This document shows positions 54,720 to 62,453 of a DNA stretch of 64,000 nt, one piece after another. A program made the translations under genes and the position numbers. The notes under the pieces are model-generated. The model made no database searches. It saw only the letters and a list, made by a program, of their open reading frames with translations, and was not told where the DNA came from. Positions within the stretch are counted from its first letter, which is position 1. The number at the start of each line of letters is the position of its first letter. Origin of the DNA: Minicystis rosea (GTDB lineage Bacteria > Myxococcota_A > Polyangia > Polyangiales > Polyangiaceae); the NCBI GenBank assembly GCA_001931535.1, contig CP016211.1, positions 5,315,573 through 5,379,572 of the forward strand, written 5' to 3'.

Positions 54720-56972
54720 TCACGCCGCGGGGAGCGGCGGCGAGCGGAAGGCGCGCAACCGCAGGCTGTTCGCCAGCACGAACAAGCTCGACGTGCTCAT
54801 GGCCAGCGCCGCGAGCACGGGCGACATCCGTATCCCCGCGATGGGATGGAGCACGCCCGCCGCGAGCGGGATGAGCGCCACGTTGTAGGCATAGGCCCAG
54901 AAGAAATTCTGCCGAATGACGCCGAGCGCGCGCCGGCTCGACGTCACGGCGTCGACGAGCACGCGCAGATCGCCGCGCATCAGGATCACGTCCCCGGCCT
55001 CGATGGCGATGTCGGTCCCCGTCCCCATGGCCACGCCCACGTCGGCCTGCGCGAGCGCCGGCGCGTCGTTGATCCCATCGCCCGCGAAGGCGACGATCGC
55101 GCCCTTCGCTTGCAACGCGCGCACGGCCTCCGCTTTGTCCTGCGGGAGCTGCTCGGCGAGCACGTCGTCGATCCCGAGCGCATGCGCCACGGCGCTCGCG
55201 GTGCGGCGGCTGTCGCCAGTCACCATCACCACGCGGAGGCCGAGCCGCGCAAACGCACGCACGGCCGAGCGGCTGCTCGAACGAACCGGATCGGCCACGC
55301 CGAGGATGGCCGCGAGCGCACCGTCGACGGCGACGAGCACGGGCGTCGCTGCAGCGGCGGCGAGCTCGGCGAGGCGATCGGCGTGCGGCGCGAGATCGAC
55401 GCCGAGACGGGTCAGGTAGCGCTCGGCGCCGACGTGGATCACGTGCTCATCGACCTTCGCCTCGATCCCGAAGCCGGCCTCGGCGCGCACGGACGTGGGT
55501 GCCGGGATGGCGATACCCCGCGCTTCGGCGGCCGAAACGAGCGCGCGGCCGAGGGGATGCTCGCTGCGCGACTCGGCGGACGCCGCGAGGCGGAGCACCT
55601 CGCGCTCGTCGCCCGCGATCATGTGCAGGGATGCGAGCGCGGGCCGTCCTTCGGTGAGCGTGCCCGTCTTGTCGAGCACCACCGTCGTCGCGCGGGCGAG
55701 CCCCTCGAGGGCAGTGCCTTTGCGGAACAAGATCCCCATCTCGGCGGCCTTGCCCGTGGCCACCATGATCGCGGTCGGCGTCGCCAAGCCCATGGCGCAG
55801 GGGCACGCGATCACCAGCACCGAGACCGCGGCCACCAGCGCGTGGCTCAACGCCGGCGCGGGCCCTTTCACGAGCCACGTCACGAACGTCACCGCCGCGA
55901 TCGCGACCACGATGGGCACGAACACCGCCGCGATGCGATCGGCGAGCGCTTGCACCGCCGGCTTCGACCCCTGCGCCTCTTCGACGAAGCGGATGATCTG
56001 CGCGAGCACCGTCTCGCTGCCCACGCGCGTGGCGCGGAAGAGGAACGCGCCGCTCGTGTTGACCGTGCCGCCCGTGACCATGGCGCCCTCGGTCTTCTCC
56101 ACGGGGATGGGCTCGCCCGTAATCATCGACTCGTCGACGAAGCTCGAACCTTCCGTGACCACGCCGTCGACCGGCACGCGCTCGCCGGGGCGCACGACCA
56201 CCACGTCACCGGCGCCGACCTGCTCGATGGGCACCTCCACGTCGCGTCCATCGCGCCGGAGCCGCGCGGTGCGCGCTTGCAGGCCGAGGAGCTTCTTCAG
56301 CGCCGCCGAGGTGCGCCCGCGCGCCAGCGCTTCGAGGTGCTTGCCCGCGAGGATGAAGGTGATGATGGCGCTCGACGCTTCGAAGTACGTGTGCGCCGTG
56401 CCCGGCGGGAACACGCGCGGCGCGACGAGCACGGCGACCGAATAGAAGAACGCCGCCGAGCTCCCCAGCACCACGAGCGTGCTCATCCCCGGGCTCGCGT
56501 GCCGGAGCTCCGCGAACGCGCGCCGATAGAAGCGACGCCCGGCCCAGAGCTGCACCGGCGCGGCCAGGAGCAGCCCGCCCCAGCCCATGAAGAAATGCGA
56601 GACCGGCCCGTGCAACGACGGTACCAACATCGGCGCCATCGTGATCGCGAGCAGCGGTGCCGTGAACGCCGCCGCGATGATCAGCTCAACGCGCGTGGCC
56701 GCTCGCTCGGCGCGCTCGGCTTCGTCGGCCTCCGCCATCTGCGCGCTCGCGGGCACGCGCGCCGGCGTGTACTTCGGCTCGTAGCCGGCGTCGCGCACGG
56801 CCTCGAGCAGCGCGTCGATCGGCGTCCCGTCACGCACGATCGCGGTGGCGCGCTCGGTGGCGAGGTTGACCGTCGCGCTCTCCACGCCCTCCACGCGGCG
56901 GAGGACGCGCTCGACCCGCGCGACGCAGCTCGCGCAGGTCATCCCCGACACGCCGAAGCTGACCTCGCTCAT
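54720..56972 (-). CDS. copA: Copper-type P1B ATPase
   Basis: A 750-residue heavy-metal P-type ATPase. One N-terminal metal-binding domain has GMTCASC. Eight membrane segments include the CPC motif in IACPCAMGLATP; the phosphorylation site is DKTGTLTEG; the ATP-binding HP motif is in SEHPLGRAL and the hinge is GDGINDAPALAQADVG. These indicate a Cu(I) exporter. The ATG has GAGGCGC upstream. It follows a small metal-chaperone gene on the same strand, which supports copper. It is convergent with the lipid-enzyme fusion with no gap. Confidence 0.95.
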   Translation of the reverse strand: MSEVSFGVSGMTCASCVARVERVLRRVEGVESATVNLATERATAIVRDGTPIDALLEAVRDAGYEPKYTPARVPASAQMAEADEAERAERAATRVELIIAAAFTAPLLAITMAPMLVPSLHGPVSHFFMGWGGLLLAAPVQLWAGRRFYRRAFAELRHASPGMSTLVVLGSSAAFFYSVAVLVAPRVFPPGTAHTYFEASSAIITFILAGKHLEALARGRTSAALKKLLGLQARTARLRRDGRDVEVPIEQVGAGDVVVVRPGERVPVDGVVTEGSSFVDESMITGEPIPVEKTEGAMVTGGTVNTSGAFLFRATRVGSETVLAQIIRFVEEAQGSKPAVQALADRIAAVFVPIVVAIAAVTFVTWLVKGPAPALSHALVAAVSVLVIACPCAMGLATPTAIMVATGKAAEMGILFRKGTALEGLARATTVVLDKTGTLTEGRPALASLHMIAGDEREVLRLAASAESRSEHPLGRALVSAAEARGIAIPAPTSVRAEAGFGIEAKVDEHVIHVGAERYLTRLGVDLAPHADRLAELAAAAATPVLVAVDGALAAILGVADPVRSSSRSAVRAFARLGLRVVMVTGDSRRTASAVAHALGIDDVLAEQLPQDKAEAVRALQAKGAIVAFAGDGINDAPALAQADVGVAMGTGTDIAIEAGDVILMRGDLRVLVDAVTSSRRALGVIRQNFFWAYAYNVALIPLAAGVLHPIAGIRMSPVLAALAMSTSSLFVLANSLRLRAFRSPPLPAA

Positions 56973-57015
56973 GCGCCTCGCATCGCTCCCGCCTCCACGC
57001 GCGCGCCCCTTCGAT

Positions 57016-57219
57016 TCAGCCCGCGCGCTTCGCCTCGTAACCCTCGTCCTGGATGGCGGCGATCACCGCCTTCTCGTCGGGCGAGCCCTCGATCACGGCG
57101 CGCCCGCTCTCGAGATCGACGCCCGCCACCTTCGCCACGCCGGGCACCTTGCCGAGGGCCTTGGTGACGGCCTGGACGCAGTGCTGACAGGTCATGCCCT
57201 TGATCTCGTACGTTTGCAT
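57016..57219 (-). CDS. copZ: Heavy-metal-associated domain protein (copper chaperone)
   Basis: A 67-residue single HMA domain with GMTCQHC at residues 8-14 and the normal ferredoxin-like length. It would deliver Cu(I) to the ATPase encoded 43 bases downstream. The ATG has GAGGG nine bases upstream. No CueR-type or CsoR-type regulator or operator is seen nearby. Confidence 0.93.
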   Translation of the reverse strand: MQTYEIKGMTCQHCVQAVTKALGKVPGVAKVAGVDLESGRAVIEGSPDEKAVIAAIQDEGYEAKRAG

Positions 57220-57267
57220 CGCGCCCTCTTACCTCGCCGGGCGCCGCTCCGCACGAGATCGCCGCGC

Positions 57268-59097
57268 TCAACGCCGGCCGAACGCGCCGTCGAGCACGGG
57301 CCGCAGCGCAGCGCACCGGGCGTCCGGCAGCGGCCGCGCCTCGGTCGGATCCGCCTCCAAATCGCTGCAAACATAGCGTTGATCGTGCCCGACCCAATGA
57401 AGCTTGAGCGGGAAGCGGACAACGCCGAACGAGTCGGTGGCGCACTCGCGCGTGGGCGGGCAGTTCCAGAGAAACACGTCGCGCCCGGCCTTCGGATCAC
57501 GCAGCAAGCTCGTCCCTGACAGCGCGGCCGCGCGCTCGCGCAGGCCCGGCGCATCGAAGCCGCCCGTCAGATCGACGATGGTCGCCGTGACGTCGACCAC
57601 GGTGACCGGGCGCGTCGCGGCATCGCGGCGCAGGTGCGCGATCGTGGCCTCGGGCAGCGAGCCCTGCGGGACATCGATCCAGAGCGGCACGTCCACCTGC
57701 TCCGCGTAGAGATCGAACGAGTGGTACGAGGCCCCGTGCTCGCCCCACGCCTCACCGTGATCCGAGGTGTAGAGGATGATCGCGCGCTTGCCCCGTTCGC
57801 TCTGCCGGATGCGCGTGATCAAGTCGGCGACGATGGCGTCCTCGTGCACGAGACTGTTCCGGTAGCGCGTCAGCCGATCGTCGCCGGCGTGCGGCGTGAA
57901 GCCGGGCGCCTGCCGATAGGGCGCGTGCGTGTTGGCGTGGTGCACGATCACGAAGGCCGGCCCGGGCGCGGCGTCGAGGAAGGCCACCGCCTCGCCCGTC
58001 GTGTCCTCGTCGAGCGAGCCGTCGTCGATGTGCGCGGAGATGTCCCGATGGCGTGCCTCGCGCAGGAGATCGAGGCGATGGCCGCGCAGGAACAGATCCA
58101 TCTGCTGGAAGAGCAGGTTCTGTGAGGTCACGTAGGCCGTGCGGTAGCCGCGTGCCCGGGCCCAATCCCAAATCAGCGGCGCGCGCGAGAGCGCGGCCGG
58201 CGGCGTGGTCGGCGGCAGACCGGTCCACAGCGACGCGGACGCGAGCTCGGTGCACGAAGCCGGTGAGATCGCGCGCGCGTAGCCGATGCGATCGGGCGCG
58301 GCGGCGTCGACGGCGGGGCTCCGATCGCATCCGGCCGCGCGCGCGCCGCACACGGCGTCGCGGCGCACGCTCTCCCCGAAAATCAGGACGATCGAGGGCG
58401 CATCCGCGGGCGCGGGGCTCACTTCAGGAAGTGCTTCATGACGTCCGACCGGGAGCGCCTTGGGCTTGTCCTGGAGGCCGAACGCATACAACAGCGGGCC
58501 GCCGGTGCCGTGCAGGAGCAGCACGTCGGGCGGCAGGCACTGGAGCCCCTGGGCCGCGAGCGGCGCGAACGTCGCCGCCGTGATCGCGAGCCCGGCGCCC
58601 GCCGCGACGAGCCAAGGCCGGCGGCGATGCGGACCGAGCCAGCGCGCCCGCGCGCGCGCCAACGCGACGACCGCGATCGCCGGAACGAGGCACGCGGCGA
58701 GCAGCTTGGGCGCGTTGTGCGCGATGTAGCTCGACTCGGCGATGTTGGGGATGCCGAGCGCGAGCAGGAGCGCGCGCCGGCCCAGGTACGCATGCGTGAA
58801 CGTGCGCACGACCACCTGGAGCCCGATGCCGAACGCGGCGATGACGCCGAGATAGACGATGGCCGTCGTCCGCACCGCGCGCCGCGGATGGCGCGCGGCC
58901 TCCATGCAGAAGCCCCACACCATCAAGCTGAGGACGGCGCCCGCCGCGTAGGTGAAGAGCCCGTCCCGCGGAAAGCGCGCGCCGCGTACGAAGAGATCAC
59001 CCGCGAGACAAACGGCGGGGACGACGAGGGCCGAGACCACGACGAGCCCCAGTCTCCGGCGCGACGGAGGCGCCTCTGTCTGCGGGGCGAGCGACAT
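57268..59097 (-). CDS. Alkaline-phosphatase-fold membrane transferase (EptA-like/sulfatase family)
   Basis: A 609-residue membrane protein. The first ~200 residues contain about five membrane segments (LGLVVVSALVVPAVCLAGDL, LFTYAAGAVLSLMVWGFCME, TAIVYLGVIAAFGIGLQVVV). The periplasmic domain has metal and nucleophile motifs of phosphoethanolamine transferases/sulfatases: LIFGESVRRD, ASCTELASASLWTGLPP (Thr as likely nucleophile), VIVHHANTHAPY and YTSDHGEAWGEHG. It probably modifies an envelope lipid or glycan with a phosphate-linked group; substrate unknown. The start at 59097 has a poor ribosome binding site. Confidence 0.85.
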   Translation of the reverse strand: MSLAPQTEAPPSRRRLGLVVVSALVVPAVCLAGDLFVRGARFPRDGLFTYAAGAVLSLMVWGFCMEAARHPRRAVRTTAIVYLGVIAAFGIGLQVVVRTFTHAYLGRRALLLALGIPNIAESSYIAHNAPKLLAACLVPAIAVVALARARARWLGPHRRRPWLVAAGAGLAITAATFAPLAAQGLQCLPPDVLLLHGTGGPLLYAFGLQDKPKALPVGRHEALPEVSPAPADAPSIVLIFGESVRRDAVCGARAAGCDRSPAVDAAAPDRIGYARAISPASCTELASASLWTGLPPTTPPAALSRAPLIWDWARARGYRTAYVTSQNLLFQQMDLFLRGHRLDLLREARHRDISAHIDDGSLDEDTTGEAVAFLDAAPGPAFVIVHHANTHAPYRQAPGFTPHAGDDRLTRYRNSLVHEDAIVADLITRIRQSERGKRAIILYTSDHGEAWGEHGASYHSFDLYAEQVDVPLWIDVPQGSLPEATIAHLRRDAATRPVTVVDVTATIVDLTGGFDAPGLRERAAALSGTSLLRDPKAGRDVFLWNCPPTRECATDSFGVVRFPLKLHWVGHDQRYVCSDLEADPTEARPLPDARCAALRPVLDGAFGRR

Positions 59098-59336
59098 GCG
59101 GCGCAAGGGAAACGACGAGCCGAGAGCGACGTCAAGAACGGCGAAGGATCGAAGGCCGGCAAACCGACCGCGCGCGCGCTCGACCTCACCTCGGCGCCCG
59201 ACGCGGCGCCTGCGCCTTCCACCTTTCGATCGCGCCCGACGTCCCGGGAGATCGCGGCACGACGCTTGCGAACGCGCGCCGAAGGCGTGTGAAATGGCTG
59301 CCTTCGCGGCCGCGACGCGGGCATCGGCGCCAGCGT

Positions 59337-59354
59337 CTGGCACGCGCTGACACA
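59337..59354 (+). promoter_or_regulatory. Shared 18-base motif, copy 1
   Basis: CTGGCACGCGCTGACACA, about 24 bases before the ferritin-like lipoprotein start. It matches the copy at 61486-61503 at 15 of 18 bases. It has a TGGCACG box as in sigma-54 promoters but lacks GC at the right spacing, so it is not a standard -24/-12 element. Confidence 0.35.
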
Positions 59355-59377
59355 GCCTTCATCTTCGCGAGGTCCCC

Positions 59378-60508
59378 ATGCACGCTGCACTCGAGCTCCG
59401 GAATCGCATCGCTCTGCTGCTCGCTTCGAGCGGTCTCGTCGCGCTCCCCGCGTGCGGATCGACCGTGGAGACCTCGGCCACGACCGGCGGCACGGGCGGC
59501 TCCACGAGCGCGAGCAGCGGCACGACGGGCAGCACGACCAGCAGCACCGGGACGGGCACGGTCCCGATCGGCTGCGACAACCCGTCCGAGGAGTGCCAGA
59601 CGCCCGGCCCCGCCGGATGCCCTGACAAGTCGGAAGTGGAGAACAGTTGCTGCAACGTCGCCGCGGCCGGCCCCTCTATCAAGAACGGCGAGTGTTGCTA
59701 TCAGTTCTGCGAGGGCCCGTGCTGCGGTCGCCCGTTCACCGTCGCCGGCCACGCGCGCACCGCGGGCGTCACCGCGCGCGACGACTGGCACGCGCCGCAG
59801 CAGCGCGAAGCTTCGCTCGGCGATGAAGCGCGCGCCGCGCTCGTCGATGCGTGGCTCACCGATGCGCAGATGGAGCACGCCTCCGTCGCGTCGTTCGCGC
59901 GCTTCACGCTGGAGCTGATGGCGCTCGGCGCCCCCGCCGATCTCGTCGAAGCCTCGCAGCGCGCTTCGCTCGACGAGATCGAGCACGCGCGCCTCTGCTT
60001 CGGGATCGCGGCGCGCCTCGCCGGCCGGACCTTCGGGCCCGCGGCGCTCGATCTCGGCGGCGCGCTCCGCACGAGCTCGCTCGCGGAGGGCGCGGCCCAC
60101 GCCGTGCGCGAAGGGTGCATCGGCGAGACGATCGCGGCGCTCACGGCCCGTGCGCAGCTCGCCCGCGCCGAGGACGAAGGCATCCGCCGCGTGCTCGCGC
60201 GCATCGCCGAGGACGAGGAGGCGCACGCCGCGCTCGCGTTCCGCTTCGTGGCTTGGGCCATCGCCGAAGGCGGCGCGTCCGTGCGACGCGCGGTCGCCGA
60301 TGCGTTCGCGGACGGCGCTCGCCGGGCGCGCGCTGCGCAGGCCGCAGCCATCGACGGCATCGACGTGGCCACGTGGCATCGCTTCGGTCGGATCATGCCG
60401 GACGAAGCCGTCGCGGTGGCGGCCTCCGCGATCGACGACGTCATCCTCCCCTGCGCCTCGATGCTGAGCGCGGGCGACGCGGCGGACACCTTCGCGCTCG
60501 ACGCGTGA
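59378..60508 (+). CDS. Lipoprotein with Cys-rich linker and ferritin-like di-iron domain
   Basis: A 376-residue exported protein; the signal and lipobox-like LPAC are near residue 26. A Thr/Gly/Ser-rich linker and a Cys-rich region (about 65-118, twelve cysteines) precede a ferritin-like four-helix domain. Its di-iron ligands are visible: Glu166 in DAQMEH, E200xxH203 in DEIEHAR, Glu250 in GETIAA and E280xxH283 in EDEEAHA. This is a full E-ExxH-E-ExxH set, so iron binding is likely. Ferritin-like domains on lipoproteins are unusual. It might act in surface iron handling or oxidation; the substrate is unknown. A bidirectional hairpin follows. Confidence 0.85.
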   Translation: MHAALELRNRIALLLASSGLVALPACGSTVETSATTGGTGGSTSASSGTTGSTTSSTGTGTVPIGCDNPSEECQTPGPAGCPDKSEVENSCCNVAAAGPSIKNGECCYQFCEGPCCGRPFTVAGHARTAGVTARDDWHAPQQREASLGDEARAALVDAWLTDAQMEHASVASFARFTLELMALGAPADLVEASQRASLDEIEHARLCFGIAARLAGRTFGPAALDLGGALRTSSLAEGAAHAVREGCIGETIAALTARAQLARAEDEGIRRVLARIAEDEEAHAALAFRFVAWAIAEGGASVRRAVADAFADGARRARAAQAAAIDGIDVATWHRFGRIMPDEAVAVAASAIDDVILPCASMLSAGDAADTFALDA

Positions 60509-60530
60509 GCGCCTCTCGATCCAACACCGC

Positions 60531-60565
60531 GCGTCGTGCTCGAGATCGACCGAGCACCGCGACGC
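60531..60565. terminator. Bidirectional hairpin between convergent genes
   Basis: A 12-base-pair stem (GCGTCG-TGCTCG / CGAGCA-CGACGC) with a 3-base bulge and an 8-base loop, in the gap between the ferritin-like and phosphoesterase genes. It probably ends both transcripts. Confidence 0.5.
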
Positions 60566-60566
60566 C

Positions 60567-61433
60567 TCAAACGATGTCGATCACCCCGACATCCGGCGGC
60601 GCGAAGGCTCGCATGGGCACGCCGACGACGCCCACCCCGCGCGAGACGAACACCGTCGTCCCCTCCCATGCGTGAACGCCGTGCGGGAATCGCCGCGCCC
60701 AGCGCCCACCGGGCAGCACGATGGGGATGCCGCCCGGCAGCGCCACCTGCCCGCCGTGCGTGTGACCGCACACGAACAACGCCGCGCCTCGCCCCTCGAT
60801 CAGCGGCAACGCCGCCGGCGAGTGACAGACCACGACGGTCATCTCGGCGCCCTGCGCGCCTGCGAACGCGCGCTCCGCATCCGGCTCGCCGGCCCAAGGA
60901 TCGTCGATGCCCACCACGGCCACGTCGTCGTGCGGCGCGCCGAGCCGCGTCGCGGCGTTGACCAACACGCGCACGCCGGCCTGGGCCAGCGCATCTTCGA
61001 GCCGGTCGTGCCTCGTCCAGAGATCGTGGTTGCCGAGCACCGCGACCTTGTTCGCCGCCGGAATCGCGCGCACCCGATCCCGAAGCTCGCGTGCCCGCGC
61101 GGGCGTGGCGTCGAGGAAGACGTAGTCACCGCCGAGCACGAGCAGATCGGGCTCCGCGTCGGCGAGGTGCCGAAAGGCCGCGTCGAGCGTGATCGAAGGC
61201 GTCGTCGGCCCGAGATGGAGATCGGACGCGAAGGCGATCCGCAGCGGCGCCCGTCGCGGCGCCGACGCTCGCATCTGCCGGCGCACGACACGAACGTCGC
61301 CCGCCTGCGGGACGTGCGCCCACACCCGCGCCGGCCAATCGCCGACGAACGCGTAGCGCAGCGCCGCTTCGACGAGCCGCTGTCGCGTCGTGTAGCGATG
61401 GCCGCGGCCCTCCGCGCGCAGGTGAATCGGCAT
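60567..61433 (-). CDS. Metallophosphoesterase (YaeI/calcineurin-like)
   Basis: A 288-residue calcineurin-like phosphoesterase. Metal-site motifs appear in order: ASDLHLG, LVLGGDYVF, VLGNHDLW, VVCHSP and CGHTHGGQVALPGG. The order and the HTHGGQ ending are those of the YaeI-type branch acting on membrane lipid or nucleotide phosphates. There is no clear signal peptide or membrane segment near the start, though an arginine-rich N-terminus could aid membrane contact. It is divergent from the EF-hand lipoprotein. Confidence 0.92.
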   Translation of the reverse strand: MPIHLRAEGRGHRYTTRQRLVEAALRYAFVGDWPARVWAHVPQAGDVRVVRRQMRASAPRRAPLRIAFASDLHLGPTTPSITLDAAFRHLADAEPDLLVLGGDYVFLDATPARARELRDRVRAIPAANKVAVLGNHDLWTRHDRLEDALAQAGVRVLVNAATRLGAPHDDVAVVGIDDPWAGEPDAERAFAGAQGAEMTVVVCHSPAALPLIEGRGAALFVCGHTHGGQVALPGGIPIVLPGGRWARRFPHGVHAWEGTTVFVSRGVGVVGVPMRAFAPPDVGVIDIV

Positions 61434-61485
61434 GTGGACACACGATAGCCGGGCACGCCGGAGCCTGCCTCCGTTCTCGCGAGAC

Positions 61486-61503
61486 CTGGCACAGGCTGAC
61501 GCA
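61486..61503 (+). promoter_or_regulatory. Shared 18-base motif, copy 2
   Basis: CTGGCACAGGCTGACGCA, 108 bases before the EF-hand lipoprotein start; 15 of 18 bases equal the copy at 59337-59354. Possible activator or sigma-factor site common to the two lipoprotein genes. Confidence 0.3.
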
Positions 61504-61564
61504 CCGGCCCGCCGGCCCTCGCGCGACGAAGCCATTTTCCCGTGCATCGGCGCAGTCTCCGCGC

Positions 61565-61580
61565 CGGCACGTGCATTGCT
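61565..61580 (+). promoter_or_regulatory. Sigma-54 (-24/-12) promoter
   Basis: CGGCACGTGCATTGCT matches TGGCACG-N4-TTGCW at 10 of 11 informative positions with GG and GC at the exact 10-base spacing. The predicted start is near 61591, leaving a 20-base leader that contains the ribosome binding site of the EF-hand lipoprotein gene. Confidence 0.7.
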
Positions 61581-61611
61581 CGGAGCACCGGCGCTCGCCT
61601 TGGAGGTCTTC

Positions 61612-62430
61612 ATGACACGTGCGCTCGCCCTGCCTCGTTCTTCCTTCGTCCTCCCCATCATGGCCCTCGCGCTCGCTGCGCTCGCCGGCTGCACCGAGCA
61701 CGTCGACGGCGGCAACGGCGGCGGCGGCGAGAGCAGCGAGGGCGGCGGTGGCAGTGGCGGCGAGGGCGGCGGCGACCCGACGATCTCGCACGAGTGCGAG
61801 GAAGGCGAGACCAAGCAGTGCAACGTGCAGGTCACCGAGGGCGTGGACCTCTACGACTACTGCCTCGCCGACGAGCAGGGCAACACGCACTGGTCGGGAG
61901 GCTGCAACACGCCGCTCGTCCTCTCCCTCGACGGCGCCCCCGTCGAGTACCTCGCCGACGCCACCCACGGCTTCGACGTCAACGGCGGCCAGAGCCTCAT
62001 CACCGATTGGCCCACCGCCCGCACCCCTTGGCTCGCCATCGATCGCAACGGCGACGGTCGCATCGCCGACGGCACCGAGCTCTTCGGATCGATGTCGCCG
62101 CTCGCGTCCGGCAGGCGCGCCGAGAACGGCTTCGTCGCTCTCCGCGAGCTCGACGACAACCACGATGGCCGCATCGATCAGAGCGACCCGAGCTTCGTGA
62201 AGCTCCTCGTCTGGAGCGATCGCGACGGTGATCGCCAGTCCGCCGGCAGCGAGATCGCCGCTGCGTCCTCGTGGGGCCTCGTCTCCATCGAGCTCGGCTA
62301 CGCCGTCGAGCCGCGCTGCGACGCGCGCCACAACTGCGAGGTCGAGCGCGCCGCCATGCGCTTCCGCGATGCCGCCGGCATCGAGCGCACCGGCGTCGTC
62401 ATCGACGTCCACCTCGCCGCGCAGCGCTGA
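61612..62430 (+). CDS. Lipoprotein with EF-hand-like calcium repeats
   Basis: A 272-residue lipoprotein (lipobox LAGC) with a long Gly/Ser linker (about residues 28-58). The mature part contains calcium-binding-like loops: DRNGDGRIADGTELFG, DDNHDGRIDQSDPSF and DRDGDRQSAGSE, each with the D-x-(N/D)-x-D-G pattern. It is probably a calcium-stabilised surface protein. The ATG at 61612 has GGAGG upstream. The strong sigma-54 promoter match suggests regulated expression through an enhancer-binding protein, as is common for developmental and surface genes in myxobacteria. Confidence 0.85.
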   Translation: MTRALALPRSSFVLPIMALALAALAGCTEHVDGGNGGGGESSEGGGGSGGEGGGDPTISHECEEGETKQCNVQVTEGVDLYDYCLADEQGNTHWSGGCNTPLVLSLDGAPVEYLADATHGFDVNGGQSLITDWPTARTPWLAIDRNGDGRIADGTELFGSMSPLASGRRAENGFVALRELDDNHDGRIDQSDPSFVKLLVWSDRDGDRQSAGSEIAAASSWGLVSIELGYAVEPRCDARHNCEVERAAMRFRDAAGIERTGVVIDVHLAAQR

Positions 62431-62453
62431 TCAGCGGCGCGCCCGCGGCACCT

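Noticed and set aside
59337..59354. Sigma-54 promoter for the ferritin-like lipoprotein
   Set aside because: The TGGCACG box is perfect but the -12 GC is absent at the required spacing, so I list it only as a shared motif.
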